64,000 nucleotides of DNA. It comes from Streptomyces avicenniae (GTDB taxonomy: Bacteria > Actinomycetota > Actinomycetes > Streptomycetales > Streptomycetaceae). Where the stretch lies: positions 310,001 through 374,000 of the forward strand of contig NZ_JOEK01000009.1 of the NCBI RefSeq assembly GCF_000719135.1, in the 5' to 3' direction. The notes beneath the pieces were generated by a model. That model searched no databases and was not told the origin of the DNA. It saw nothing but the letters and a program-made list of their open reading frames with translations. Positions 1 to 10,588 of this stretch are shown in pieces. How positions within the stretch are numbered: the first letter of the stretch is position 1; every line of letters starts with the position of its first letter. The translations under genes were made by a program, and so were the position numbers.

Positions 1-929
1 ATCCGGCGGAAACCGGCCTCGGTGGCGGGCAGCGTGTGGTCGTGGAACTCCAGCTCGTTCAGGCGCTCCAGGTCGAAGACGAGGGAGCCGTCCGACCCGT
101 TCAGCTCGACCGAGAGGGCGTTCTTACGACCGGTGGCGAACCGGCTCGCCTCGAAGGAGGCCAGTGCCCCCGACGCGAGCCGGCCGCCGATCAGGGCGGC
201 GTCGTCCACCGTGACCTCGCCGGTACGGCTCGGGTCGTCCGGCAGCGGCCGTTCCTTGATGAAGGTCTCGATCTGTGCGGAGACCGACACCAGGTCCTCG
301 CCCGTGAGGTAGAGGGCGAGGTCGATGATGTGCGCCCCGAGGTCGCCGAGGGCGCCGGAACCGGCCGCCTCCTTGCGCAGGCGCCACACCAGCGGGCCCG
401 ACGGGTCCACCGCCCAGTCCTGGAGGTAGCGCAGGCGGACGTGGCGCAGCGTGCCGAGACGGCCCTCCGCCACGAGCTTGCGCGCCAGGCTGAGCGCCGG
501 GACGCGGCGGTAGTTGAAGCCCACCATGGCGATCTGGCCCCGCGCCTCGGCGGCGCGGGCGGCCTCGACCATGGCCTCGGCCTCGGCCACCGTGTTGGCG
601 AGGGGCTTCTCGCACAGGACGTGCTTCCCGGCCTCAAGCGCGGCGATGGCGATCTCGGCGTGGCTGTCACCCGGGGTGCAGATGTCCACGAGATCGACGT
701 CGTCCCGCGCGATGAGGGCGCGCCAGTCCGTCTCGGCGGCGGCCCACCCGTGGCGGGCGGCGGCGGCCGACACGGCCTCCGCGTCACGTCCGCACACGGC
801 GGCCATGACCGGGGTGCGCGGCAGGTCGAAGGCACGGCCGACGGAGCGCCAGCCCTGCGAGTGAGCGGCCCCCATGAAGGCGTAGCCGACCATGCCGACG
901 CCGAGCGGGGGTGGGGTGGATTTCGGCAT
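1..929 (-). CDS. Gfo/Idh/MocA family oxidoreductase (3' end outside window)
   Basis: NAD(P)-dependent sugar or cyclitol dehydrogenase family. The start ATG is at 929; the first 309 residues are visible and the C-terminus runs off the left edge. An N-terminal Rossmann fold opens with GVGMVGYAFMGAAHS (near residues 10-25). It is followed by the family signature CEKPLANT (near residue 105), whose lysine is the usual catalytic or substrate-binding residue, and by a GDLGAHIIDL segment typical of the C-terminal domain. It lies 73 bases downstream of the sugar-binding protein gene on the same strand. It therefore probably oxidises the sugar or polyol imported by the neighbouring ABC transporter. The substrate cannot be read from the sequence; inositol-, glucose- or rare-sugar-type dehydrogenases are all possible. 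Confidence 0.9.
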   Translation of the reverse strand, partial: MPKSTPPPLGVGMVGYAFMGAAHSQGWRSVGRAFDLPRTPVMAAVCGRDAEAVSAAAARHGWAAAETDWRALIARDDVDLVDICTPGDSHAEIAIAALEAGKHVLCEKPLANTVAEAEAMVEAARAAEARGQIAMVGFNYRRVPALSLARKLVAEGRLGTLRHVRLRYLQDWAVDPSGPLVWRLRKEAAGSGALGDLGAHIIDLALYLTGEDLVSVSAQIETFIKERPLPDDPSRTGEVTVDDAALIGGRLASGALASFEASRFATGRKNALSVELNGSDGSLVFDLERLNELEFHDHTLPATEAGFRR

Positions 930-1002
930 CTGTTCCCTGTCCGTTGCGTGATTCATCCGTCAGTTCCGGGCCGGCCCGGTCCGGGCCGGCACGCGGCGTC
1001 CG

Positions 1003-2055
1003 TCAGTTGAAGCCGGTCGGCAGGTACTGCTCGACGTTGTCCCGGGTGACGACGGCGGAGTACAGCGTCACGGAGGAGGGGATCTCGAACTCGGCGAGAC
1101 CGCCGATCCCCTTGGCCTGGCCCAGGGCGCGGGCCAGGTCGATCGCCGAGGCGGCCATCGTCGGCGGGTAGAGGACGGTGGCCTTCAGGACGGAGTTGTC
1201 CGACTGGATGGCCTCCATGGCGTGCCGGGAACCGGCGCCGCCGACCATGATGAACTCGTCACGGCCCGCCTGCTCGATGGCGCGCTCCGCGCCGACGCCC
1301 TGGTCGTCGTCGTGGTTCCAGATGGCGTCGAACTGCGACTGCGCCTGGAGGAGACCGGCCATGACCTCCTGGCCCGACTCGACGGTGAACTCGGCGGCCT
1401 GCCGGGCGACCTTCTCGATGTTCGGGTAGTTGGCGAGGGCGGCGTCGAAACCGGCCGTGCGCTGGACGGTCAGCTCCAGGCTGTCAGGACCCGACAGCTC
1501 CACGACGCGGGCGTTCGGCACGTCGCGCAGCTGCTCGCCGATGAAGTGACCGGCGTTCAGGCCCATGCCGTAGTTGTCGCCGCCGATGTAGCAGCGGTAC
1601 GCCTGCGGGTTGTCGAAGATGCGGTCCAGGTTGATGACCGGGATGCCCGCCTGCATGGCGGTCAGGCCGATCTGGGTGAGCGCGCGGCCGTCGGCGGGCA
1701 GGATGACCAGGACGTCCACCTGGTCGTTGATCAGCGCCTCGATCTGGCCGATCTGCTGGGCGGTGTCGTTGGAGCCCTCGGTGATGTTGAGGGTCACCTC
1801 CGAGTACTCCTCGGCGCGGCTCCTGGCCTGCTCGTTGATCGCGTTGAGCCAGCCGTGGTCGGCCTGGGGGCCGGCGAAGCCGATGGTGACCGGCGTGCCG
1901 GGCTCGTCGTTCGAGACGGCGGCCTGCGTGGCGCCGTCGTCGTCACCGCTGTCGCTGGGCTCGTTGCTGGTACAGGCGCTCAGCATCACGCCGGCGGAGG
2001 CGGCGGCGCCGCCGAACAGCAGACCGCGGCGGCTGGGGCGGGGAAGAGGTCTCAT
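1003..2055 (-). CDS. Sugar ABC transporter substrate-binding lipoprotein
   Basis: Periplasmic-binding-protein-like type 1 fold (RbsB/YtfQ group), 350 residues. The start ATG at 2055 gives a twin-arginine signal (SRRGLLFG) followed by a lipobox, LSAC, near residue 30. The mature protein should therefore be a Tat-exported lipoprotein that captures a monosaccharide outside the membrane. Typical segments are IGFAGPQADHGWLNAINEQA at the start of lobe 1, DVLVILPADG, and IPVINLDR. The gene follows the permease and ATPase genes in one transcriptional unit, with a 134-base gap to the permease. That gap may hold an mRNA-processing or stability element allowing higher expression of the binding protein, but no strong hairpin was identified. 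Ligand unknown. Confidence 0.93.
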   Translation of the reverse strand: MRPLPRPSRRGLLFGGAAASAGVMLSACTSNEPSDSGDDDGATQAAVSNDEPGTPVTIGFAGPQADHGWLNAINEQARSRAEEYSEVTLNITEGSNDTAQQIGQIEALINDQVDVLVILPADGRALTQIGLTAMQAGIPVINLDRIFDNPQAYRCYIGGDNYGMGLNAGHFIGEQLRDVPNARVVELSGPDSLELTVQRTAGFDAALANYPNIEKVARQAAEFTVESGQEVMAGLLQAQSQFDAIWNHDDDQGVGAERAIEQAGRDEFIMVGGAGSRHAMEAIQSDNSVLKATVLYPPTMAASAIDLARALGQAKGIGGLAEFEIPSSVTLYSAVVTRDNVEQYLPTGFN

Positions 2056-2189
2056 GGTGTTTATGGCCTTCCGTGCGGGACAGGGAAATCGGTAGGGGTG
2101 CTGCGGGAGGTGCGGGACAACCGGGGGGACGCGGGGGTCACGGGGTAAGAAGGGGGACGGGCACGCCGGGCGGCGCGCCCGTGGTGGGT

Positions 2190-3260
2190 CTAGGTCTGCC
2201 CGTACGGGGTGCGGCGCTGGAGCAGGACGGCGACGACGATGATCGCGCCCTTGGCGATCTGCTGGACCGCGCTCTCCAGGTTGTTCAGGATGAACAGGTT
2301 GGTGATCGTGGTGAAGACCAGGACGCCGAGGACGGAGCCGACGATGGTGCCCCGGCCGCCGCTGAGCAGCGTGCCGCCGATGATGGCCGCGGCGATGGCG
2401 TCCAGCTCGTACAGGTTGCCGTTGGTGTTCTGTCCCGAGCCGGAGAGCACGACGAGCATGAAGGCCGCGATGCCGCAGCACAGGCCGGAGACGGCGTAGA
2501 TCATCAGGCGCTGGCGCTTCACCGAGATACCGGCGAGACGGGCGGCCTCGGCGTTGCCGCCGATCGCGACGGTGCGGCGGCCGAAGGTCGTCCGGTTGAG
2601 GACGGTCCAGCCGATCACGACGACCACGGCGAAGATGATGACCAGCGGCGGCACGCCGAGGATGTAGGAGTCGCGCTCACCGAGCGAGAGCACCGAATCG
2701 ACGGTGACGATCTGCGTGTTGCCGCCGGTGATCTGGAGGGCGAGGCCGCGCGCCGAGGCGAGCATGGCCAGCGTCGCGATGAACGGGACCATCGGCCCGT
2801 ACGCGATGAGCGTGCCGTTGACCAGGCCGCAGCCGAGTCCGACCAGCAGGGCGGTGAACAGCATGCCCATGAAGCCGAATTCCTGCGTCGCGACGGTGGT
2901 GCACCACACGGACGCCAGGGCGACCATCGCGCCGACCGACAGGTCGATGCCGCCGCTGATGATGACGAAGGTCATGCCGACGGTGACGACGCCGATGACC
3001 GACGCCTGGACCAGCACGAGCTGGAGGTTGCTGGTGCTCAGGAACTGGTCGGGCGCGGTGATCGCGCCGACGACGCACAGGGCCAGGAGCACGCCGAGCA
3101 GCGACAGGCTCTGGGCGTTGACCACCGCGGGCAGCTTGCCGCGGCCTGCGGGGCGGCCGGTCCCGGGCGAGGAGGGCGGGTGTCCCGCGCCTGCGGCGGG
3201 CTTGGCGAGCGAGGGCTCGGCGGCCGGGGTGGCGGGTTCTGAGGTGGCGCCGTGGGTCAT
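2190..3260 (-). CDS. Sugar ABC transporter permease (RbsC/XylH type)
   Basis: Integral membrane subunit of the importer, 356 residues with about nine or ten hydrophobic segments after a 45-residue Pro/Ala/Gly-rich cytoplasmic N-terminus. The family hallmark GGIDLSVGAMVALAS (near residue 100) and the later GGTLLSGGRGTIVGS segment (near residue 300) are present. Both are characteristic of the ribose/xylose/galactose permease family. The ATG at 3260 overlaps the stop of the ATPase gene by four bases (ATGA), so the two are translationally coupled. It works with the ATPase at 3257-4774 and the binding protein at 1003-2055. Confidence 0.94.
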   Translation of the reverse strand: MTHGATSEPATPAAEPSLAKPAAGAGHPPSSPGTGRPAGRGKLPAVVNAQSLSLLGVLLALCVVGAITAPDQFLSTSNLQLVLVQASVIGVVTVGMTFVIISGGIDLSVGAMVALASVWCTTVATQEFGFMGMLFTALLVGLGCGLVNGTLIAYGPMVPFIATLAMLASARGLALQITGGNTQIVTVDSVLSLGERDSYILGVPPLVIIFAVVVVIGWTVLNRTTFGRRTVAIGGNAEAARLAGISVKRQRLMIYAVSGLCCGIAAFMLVVLSGSGQNTNGNLYELDAIAAAIIGGTLLSGGRGTIVGSVLGVLVFTTITNLFILNNLESAVQQIAKGAIIVVAVLLQRRTPYGQT

Positions 3261-4774
3261 GCCGGGCTCCCTTCCATGACGAGATCGAGGACCCGGTGCT
3301 CGTCGAGCTCCCGGGCGGGGGCGGTGTGGACGACGGTGCCTTCGCGGAGCACCAGGACCCGGTCGGCGAGGCCGAGGACCTCGGGTATCTCGCTGGAGAC
3401 CAGGAGCACGGCGACGCCGTCGTCGGCGAGGCGGCGGATGAGGGCGTACAGCTCGGCCCGCGCGCCCACATCGACGCCCCGGGTGGGCTCGTCGAGGAGC
3501 AGGACCTTGCATTCGCGCAGCAGCCAGCGGGCGAGGACGGCTTTCTGCTGGTTGCCGCCGGACAGGGTGCGGATCTGGACGTCGGGGTTGTCGGGACGGA
3601 GGGACAGTTCCTTGGTGTACCCCCGTGCGGCCGAGCGCTCCTTCGCGCGATCGATCCAGCCGGCGCGGGCGAAGCGGAACAGGGAGGAGATCGAGACGTT
3701 GCGGGTCACCGAGTCGATGAGGAACAGGCCCTGGGCCTTGCGCTCCTCGGGGGCGAGGCCGAGTCCGGCGCGGACGGCGGCGGTGACGCTGCCGGGCCGC
3801 AGGGGGCGGCCTTCGACCTGCACGCTGCCCGTGTCGGGGCGGCGGGCGCCGTAGATCGTCTCCAGGATCTCGGAGCGTCCCGAACCGACCAGTCCGGCGA
3901 GCCCGACGATCTCGCCGGGGTAGATGTCGAGGTCGAGCGTCTCGAACTCGCCCTTGCGGCTGAGCCCTTCGGCCCGCAGGACGGGCTCGGCGGCGCGCGG
4001 CGCCTCGGCCGGGCGGTCGGGGAAGACCTGCTCGGTGTCGCGGCCGGTCATGAGGGCGACGACCTCACGGGTGGGCGTGCTGGCCGCCGGGAGGTTCCGC
4101 GCGACGGCGCGGCCGTCCTTCAGGACGGTGACGCGGTCGCCGATCCGGCGGATCTCCTCCAGGCGGTGGGAGATGTAGACGACGGCGACGCCGTCGGCGG
4201 TCAGGTCCGCCACGATGCGGAAGAGGTTGTCCACCTCGTCCGAGTCGAGGACGGCCGACGGCTCGTCCATCACGATGAGCTTGACCTCGTGCGACAGCGC
4301 GCGGGCCATGCTGACGATCTGCTGCCCGGCCGCGGGGAGCGTCGCGACGATGCGGTCCGGGCTGATCTCCGGGTGACCGAGGCGCGCGAGCAGGGCCGCG
4401 GTGGTCTCACGGGCCGCCGCGCGGCGGACGAAGCCGGCGCGGGCGTTCTCGTTGCCGAGATGGACGTTCTCGGCGACGGAGAGGTGCTCCACCAGGTCGA
4501 GTTCCTGGTAGATGGTGGCGATGCCCAGGTTCATGGCGGCGGTCGGCGCGCTGAGCTGCACCTGCTCGCCGTTCCAGGCTATCTCGCCCTCGTCGGGACG
4601 GTGGGCGCCCGAGATCACCTTGATCAGCGTGGACTTGCCCGCGCCGTTCTGGCCGAGCAGGCAGTGGACCTCGCCCGGCAGCACGTCGAGATCGACGCCG
4701 TCGAGGGCGCGGACGCCCGGGAAGGACTTGGTGATTCCGGTCAGGGTGAGGATCGGTGGTGGCGCGCTTGCCAT
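3257..4774 (-). CDS. Sugar ABC transporter ATP-binding protein, two ATPase domains
   Basis: Tandem-domain ATPase (RbsA/MglA/XylG type), 505 residues. Domain 1 has Walker A GQNGAGKST, a degenerate signature (LPAAGQQ) and Walker B LIVMDEPS. Domain 2 has the usual degenerate Walker A GLVGSGRSE, signature LSGGNQQKAVLAR and Walker B LLLDEPTRG. This asymmetry is normal for the family. The start ATG at 4774 is chosen because AGGAGG lies just upstream (about 4779-4784). Frame continues open upstream through low-complexity sequence that is not convincing protein. First gene of the importer operon; the upstream 427 bases contain only degenerate repeats. Confidence 0.94.
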   Translation of the reverse strand: MASAPPPILTLTGITKSFPGVRALDGVDLDVLPGEVHCLLGQNGAGKSTLIKVISGAHRPDEGEIAWNGEQVQLSAPTAAMNLGIATIYQELDLVEHLSVAENVHLGNENARAGFVRRAAARETTAALLARLGHPEISPDRIVATLPAAGQQIVSMARALSHEVKLIVMDEPSAVLDSDEVDNLFRIVADLTADGVAVVYISHRLEEIRRIGDRVTVLKDGRAVARNLPAASTPTREVVALMTGRDTEQVFPDRPAEAPRAAEPVLRAEGLSRKGEFETLDLDIYPGEIVGLAGLVGSGRSEILETIYGARRPDTGSVQVEGRPLRPGSVTAAVRAGLGLAPEERKAQGLFLIDSVTRNVSISSLFRFARAGWIDRAKERSAARGYTKELSLRPDNPDVQIRTLSGGNQQKAVLARWLLRECKVLLLDEPTRGVDVGARAELYALIRRLADDGVAVLLVSSEIPEVLGLADRVLVLREGTVVHTAPARELDEHRVLDLVMEGSPA

Positions 4775-5201
4775 GGCTGGCCTCCTGGCGGCTGTGCGGC
4801 GCTGCGCTGTGCGGTTCCTGTGTGACGGGGCGGTGCGTGTGTCCGGCCGCCGTGCGGGTACGCGGCTCGTACCGGCGGGTGGCGGACACGGTGGTGCGGT
4901 GGGCTGTGCGGTGGTGCCAGGGCTAGCAGTGGTGCGCCGGGTGGTGCGGGTGCCCGGTCGTTCCACGGGCGTGACGCCTGCCCGGGAGCGGCCGGTGGTG
5001 CGGTGGTGCCCTGTGGTGCGGTGGTGCGGGTACGCCACCGGTCCCCGGCGCGCGGCTCGTGCCGGAGGGGAGGCGGTGCGGTGCTGCGGGTTCTGCGGGT
5101 GGTACGGGTCCTGCGGATGGTTCGTGTACTGCGGGTGGTGCGGTCGTGTACTGCGGGTCGTGCTGTGGGGGATGTGCCGACCCAACGGGGCCGGGGGGGA
5201 C
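4775..5201. repeat. Degenerate GT-rich repeat spacer between ROK repressor and ABC operon
   Basis: This 427-base gap holds no credible gene. The + strand is built from imperfect short repeats of the type tgcgggtggt / ggtgcggtggtgc. They are densest at about 4985-5035 and 5080-5170. The opposite strand would encode a His/Pro/Thr-rich low-complexity peptide. It sits between the ROK gene end (5202) and the ATPase start (4774), where the importer promoter should be, but I could not pick out a convincing -35/-10 pair. Confidence 0.6.
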
Positions 5202-6398
5202 TCAGGTCGGCGTGTAGCTGAACAGGTGGTCGCTGATCAGGCGGGCGGCGCCGGTGACTCCGGCGGCGGGGCCCAACTCGCCCAGGACGATCGGCAGGTT
5301 CCCGGTGGCCAGCGGCAGCGACTGCCGGTAGACCTGCGTGCGGATGCTCGCGAGCAGCGTGTGGCCGAGGCCGGTCACACCGCCGCCGATCACGACGAGC
5401 GCGGGGTTGAAGAAGCTGACGAGGCCCGCGATGACCTGCCCGGTACGGCTGCCGCCCTTGCGGATCAGGTCGAGCGAGGCGACGTCACCCGCCGCCGCGG
5501 CTGCGGCGACGTCGGCCGCGGTCAGTTCACCGCCGGACGCGAGCCGGGCCGCGAGCGCCGGTGACCTGCCCTCGTGGGCGGCGGTCTCGGCGTCCCTCGC
5601 CAGTGCCGCGCCGCCGAAGTGCGCCTCCAGGCAGCCCCGGTTGCCGCAGGGACACTGCCGCCCCTCGGACTCCACCTGGATGTGGCCGATGTCGCCCGCG
5701 CTGCCGGTGGCACCACGGTGGACACGGCCCGCGACGACGATGCCGCAGCCGATGCCGGTGCCGATCTTCACGCAGATGAAGTCCTGCACCGAGTGCGCGA
5801 CCCCGGCGTGCTGCTCGCCGAGGGCCATCAGGTTCACGTCGTTGTCCACCATCACGGGGCAGCCCAGCTCCTGGCTGAGCGCCTCGCGCACCGGGAATCC
5901 GTCCCAGCCGGGCATGATCGGCGGTGCGACGGGGACGCCGTCGGGGAACCTCACGGGCCCCGGCACGCCGATCCCGGCACCGTCGAACCGCTCGGCCAGA
6001 CCGGCGTCGCGGAGCTTGGCCGCCATGGCGAGGACCCGCTCGAAGACCGCGACCGGGCCTTCGCGCACGTCCATCGGTTCGGTCAGATGACCGAGGACCT
6101 CCAACTCGGGCCCCGTGACGGCGACGTCGATGGAGGTCGCGCCGATGTCCACGGCGAGGAAACGCAGTTGGGGGGCGAGGCGGACGTTGTGCGAGCGGCG
6201 TCCGCCGCGTGAGGCGGCGAAGCCGTCGCCGACGACCAGTCCGGTCTGGAGCAGCCGGTCCACCTCGACGGCCAGCTTGGAACGGGACAGCTCGATGTGG
6301 TCACCGAGCTGGGCCCGTGAGCTGGGGCCGCCGTCGCGCAGCAGCCGCAGCAGCCGTGCCTGGTGGGAGTTCGCGGGACGAGCGGTCATCCGCCTCAT
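5202..6398 (-). CDS. ROK family transcriptional repressor
   Basis: 398-residue ROK regulator. The N-terminal winged helix-turn-helix (about residues 8-70) is followed by a sugar-kinase-like ROK domain. That domain carries the phosphate motif VDIGATSIDVAV, the GxG segment GIGVPGPVRFPDG, the zinc-binding CPCGNRGCLEAHFGG and a C-terminal VVIGGGVTG. The start at 6398 is preferred over a GTG/ATG further upstream at 6440 because GGGAGGGG lies 5-12 bases ahead. It is transcribed towards the ABC importer operon and is its most likely repressor, with the imported sugar or its phosphate as inducer. A promoter and a possible self-operator lie upstream (6468-6513). Confidence 0.92.
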   Translation of the reverse strand: MRRMTARPANSHQARLLRLLRDGGPSSRAQLGDHIELSRSKLAVEVDRLLQTGLVVGDGFAASRGGRRSHNVRLAPQLRFLAVDIGATSIDVAVTGPELEVLGHLTEPMDVREGPVAVFERVLAMAAKLRDAGLAERFDGAGIGVPGPVRFPDGVPVAPPIMPGWDGFPVREALSQELGCPVMVDNDVNLMALGEQHAGVAHSVQDFICVKIGTGIGCGIVVAGRVHRGATGSAGDIGHIQVESEGRQCPCGNRGCLEAHFGGAALARDAETAAHEGRSPALAARLASGGELTAADVAAAAAAGDVASLDLIRKGGSRTGQVIAGLVSFFNPALVVIGGGVTGLGHTLLASIRTQVYRQSLPLATGNLPIVLGELGPAAGVTGAARLISDHLFSYTPT

Positions 6399-6467
6399 CT
6401 GCCCCTCCCGCCACCGTCGGCCTCGGTTCCCGGTGGCCATGATCTGTTCCGCCGGGCTTGCGAGGGG

Positions 6468-6496
6468 AACATAGCAGCGCGCTTCCGGACTGGGAA
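6468..6496 (-). promoter_or_regulatory. Candidate sigma-70-type promoter of the ROK gene
   Basis: On the minus strand TTCCCA (6491-6496) is separated by 17 bases from TATGTT (6468-6473). Transcription would begin near 6461, giving about a 60-base leader. An imperfect inverted repeat gaact-N7-agttc (6497-6513) lies just upstream of the -35 and could be an autoregulatory operator. The remaining sequence from 6514 to the PAP2 gene at 6829 shows nothing else recognisable. Confidence 0.4.
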
Positions 6497-6828
6497 GAAC
6501 TTCGGCACAGTTCCGTTGGACTTTTTCCTCTGGCAGGACAAAGCCCGTCCGTCGCGCGCCGGGACGGCGGTTCCGGACAGGCGCGCGGCGCCGGTGCGCG
6601 GCCGTCCGGGTGGGCGGCGGCCGGACGACCCCGCGTCGGTCGTCCCGGGGAGGGGGCCGTTCGGGTTTGTCGTGAGGCGGAGGAAAGAGGGTAGCCGTAC
6701 GGCCGACGCCGTCCGAAGGGGGTGGCGCCGTACCATCACGCGGAGAGAAGAAGACAGAACAGGGGCCGCAGGAGGCGCTGGCGTTTCACACCACGGCCCG
6801 GAATCCTGCCATTCGGGAATCGAGCCTT

Positions 6829-7722
6829 ATGCGACGTACGGATGTCCTGAAACGTGCCCTCACACCCCGCGAACGGCCCGCCCAGTCGGCGAGACCCCCG
6901 TTCGTCAGGGAACTCGTGCTCGTGACCATTCTCTACACCGCGTACAAATACGGGCGGCGGGTGGCCAACGGGCAGTTCTCGGAAGCCTACGAGAACGCCG
7001 AACGCGTCTGGAACCTGGAGCGCGCGCTCCATCTCCCGCCGGAGGGCTGGGTGCAGGATCTCCTCCTGCACTTCGAGCCCGTCATCCGCACGATCAACGT
7101 GTACTACGCGACGGTGCATTTCCCGGCGATGGCGCTCTTCCTCGTCTGGATGTTCTGGCGCCGCCCCGGCCACTACCTGTGGGTGCGCTGGGTGCTCACC
7201 TGGCTGACGGCCGCCGCGCTCGTCCTGCACCTGCTCGTCCCGCTGGCGCCACCGCGCCTCTTCCACACGAGCGGGATGATGGACACGAGCATGGTCTACG
7301 GGCCCGCGGTCTACGGGAAGCCGGAGGCCGACTCGCTGTCCAACCAGTTCGCGGCCATGCCGTCGCTGCACGTCGGCTGGGCCCTGGTGATCGCGATCGC
7401 GCTGATCGTCTCCTGCCGCAGCCGACTGCGCTGGCTGTGGCTGCTGCACCCGGCGATCACGATCACCGCCGTCGTCGGCACGGGCCACCACTACTGGATG
7501 GACGGCATCGTCGTCGCCGTCTTCCTCGGGATCATCCTCATGGTGCTGGCGCCGCCGCGGCGCGACCTGCCCGCGCCCGACGCGGCACGGGACACGACGC
7601 GGGACGCGACGCGGGAGAGGGCCGACGAGCCCGCCGTCCCGGCCACCGCGCCCACGCCCGCCGCGACCGGCGCGCCCACGGGAGCGGGTGCGCGGCAGGA
7701 CCTCGCGCACCGCGACGGCTGA
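6829..7722 (+). CDS. PAP2 superfamily membrane protein (inositolphosphotransferase/phosphatase type)
   Basis: 297-residue multi-pass membrane protein. The PAP2 catalytic motifs are visible as PSLHVGW near residue 178 (C2, with the catalytic histidine) and GTGHHYWMDG near 217-226 (C3). C1 is replaced by the divergent PLAPPRLF segment, as in the Aur1/Ipt1-like actinobacterial group. These enzymes hydrolyse or transfer phosphate esters of lipids at the membrane outer face. The last 50 residues are an Ala/Arg/Thr-rich tail without structure cues. The gene stands alone, divergent from the ROK repressor, and ends in a very strong hairpin terminator. Substrate not predictable. Confidence 0.85.
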   Translation: MRRTDVLKRALTPRERPAQSARPPFVRELVLVTILYTAYKYGRRVANGQFSEAYENAERVWNLERALHLPPEGWVQDLLLHFEPVIRTINVYYATVHFPAMALFLVWMFWRRPGHYLWVRWVLTWLTAAALVLHLLVPLAPPRLFHTSGMMDTSMVYGPAVYGKPEADSLSNQFAAMPSLHVGWALVIAIALIVSCRSRLRWLWLLHPAITITAVVGTGHHYWMDGIVVAVFLGIILMVLAPPRRDLPAPDAARDTTRDATRERADEPAVPATAPTPAATGAPTGAGARQDLAHRDG

Positions 7723-7737
7723 TCAGGACGGACGCCG

Positions 7738-7790
7738 GGGCGTGCCCCGGGTGAACGGCTTCACACCGTTCACCCGGGGCACGCCCTTTC
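7738..7790 (+). terminator. Perfect 21-bp hairpin terminator after the PAP2 gene
   Basis: Arms 7738-7758 and 7766-7786 are perfectly complementary over 21 bp with a 7-base loop (7759-7765), followed by TTTC. It starts 16 bases after the PAP2 stop codon. Confidence 0.9.
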
Positions 7791-8114
7791 CCTTGCGTCC
7801 CTTCTTCCCCGCCTTTCCCGCCGCCCTTACGGAGAGTCAGCAATACGGCGGGAGCACGATTTCCCGGCGGAATGCGACCGTGCGCCGTCCGGTGCGCGTA
7901 CACGTCACCGACGCCCTTCCCCTGCGCCGGGCAAGGCGGCGTCGGAACGGGCCAGGAAACGGCCTGCGCGCGTCATTCCCCGGCCCGGTATACGGCCCCT
8001 CCCCCGCTTTTCCCTGAACCCGTTCCCCCTCCTCTCCCCCGGCGCCTCATCCACGGCGCCCGGCACCCCGGCGAGCGCACCGGCGCACCACCCGGCGCGC
8101 GGTCGCGACACACC

Positions 8115-8144
8115 TTGCCGAGGCCGATTACGCGCCCCTATGGT
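8115..8144 (+). promoter_or_regulatory. Candidate promoter of the Rpf-family gene
   Basis: TTGCCG (8115-8120), 18-base spacer, TATGGT (8139-8144). This predicts a transcript start near 8151 and an approximately 80-base leader before the GTG at 8231. Between the terminator at 7790 and this point (about 320 bases) I see no gene or other signal. Confidence 0.4.
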
Positions 8145-8152
8145 GGGGTCCG

Positions 8153-9613
<1,461 letters not shown>

Positions 9614-9775
9614 CGCCCCGCCGGAGCCCCCGGCCCGTATCAGGACAGATGCTCTAGTAACCGCACGACCGGGGGACGTCCGCCCGGCGTTTCCTTCCCT
9701 CATCAGGTACCAGGTCGTTACGCTCGACCGTCTGGGGGCCGATCAGCGCGTACGCAGGGGACTTTGGAGGCGCCG

Positions 9776-10588
9776 ATGGAACGACCCGGATGGGCGCCGC
9801 GGGGCATCGACCTCACCGTGCCGAGCGTGTCGCGGATGTACGACTACTACCTCGGCGGCTCCCACAACTTCGAGGCCGACCGGGTCGCCGCCCGCAAGGC
9901 CATCGCCGCCTTCCCCGGCCTGCCCAAGATCATGCAGGCGAACCGCGCGTTCATGCGCCGGGCCGTACGGTACGCCGTCGCCGAGGGCGTCACCCAGTTC
10001 CTCGACATCGGCTCGGGCATCCCCACCTTCGGCAACGTCCACGAGGTCGCCCACGCCGCCGACCCCGGCGCCCGCGTCCTCTACGTGGACAACGACCCGG
10101 TCGCCGTCGCCCACAGCCGCGCCGTCCTGGCCGGTGACGCGCGGGTGGGCGTCGCGGCGGCCGACTTCCGCGACCCGGACGCCGTCCTGGCCCACGCCGA
10201 GGCGGACGGCCTGCTCGACCCGCGCCGCCCCGTGGCCCTGCTGCTCGTCGCCCTGCTGCACTTCCTGCCCGACGAGGACCGGCCGTGGGAGCACGTGGCC
10301 AGGTACCGTGACGCCCTCGCGCCCGGCAGCCTCCTCGTCCTCACCCACGCCACCACAGAGGCCGGGCTCGCCACCCACGAACAGGGCGCCGAGCTGAGCG
10401 AGGTCTACCGGCGCGGCGGCTCCACCCTCGTGATGCGGGGCCTGACCGCGACCGCGCGATTCTTCGACGGCTTCACGCTGGTCGAACCGGGGCTCGTCCC
10501 GCTGCCCGAGTGGCGGCCCGACGGGCCGGCCGACGAGGAGGATGCCGTGGTCTCCGCCGGTTTCGCCGGAGTGGGGCGCAGGGCGTGA
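9776..10588 (+). CDS. SAM-dependent methyltransferase, DUF574 (PF04672) family
   Basis: 270 residues. Start ATG 9776 has GGAGG five bases upstream; a TTG at 9764 in frame is less likely. The opening PSVSRMYDYYLGGSHNFEAD is the signature of the actinobacterial DUF574 family. FLDIGSGIPTFGN (near 75-88) is the SAM-binding loop and VLYVDNDPVAVAHSR the next strand. These proteins are abundant in Streptomyces and mostly of unknown substrate. The stop overlaps the start of the downstream c-di-GMP gene by four bases (GTGA), so both are made from one mRNA. Confidence 0.92.
   Translation: MERPGWAPRGIDLTVPSVSRMYDYYLGGSHNFEADRVAARKAIAAFPGLPKIMQANRAFMRRAVRYAVAEGVTQFLDIGSGIPTFGNVHEVAHAADPGARVLYVDNDPVAVAHSRAVLAGDARVGVAAADFRDPDAVLAHAEADGLLDPRRPVALLLVALLHFLPDEDRPWEHVARYRDALAPGSLLVLTHATTEAGLATHEQGAELSEVYRRGGSTLVMRGLTATARFFDGFTLVEPGLVPLPEWRPDGPADEEDAVVSAGFAGVGRRA

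Noticed and set aside
36..1010. Long open frames opposite or out of frame with clear genes, here and throughout the window
   Set aside because: At this GC content stop codons are rare in antisense and shifted frames. These translations are Arg/Ala/Pro/Gly-rich and lack family motifs, while the other strand carries recognisable proteins.
3641..3660. A GAGCGCTC-like sequence as a further LacI operator
   Set aside because: It lies inside coding sequence of the sugar ABC ATPase and lacks the flanking symmetry of the three promoter copies.
4407..5185. N-terminal extension of the sugar ABC ATPase through the repeat block
   Set aside because: The extension is His/Pro/Thr low-complexity sequence, and AGGAGG precedes the ATG at 4774.
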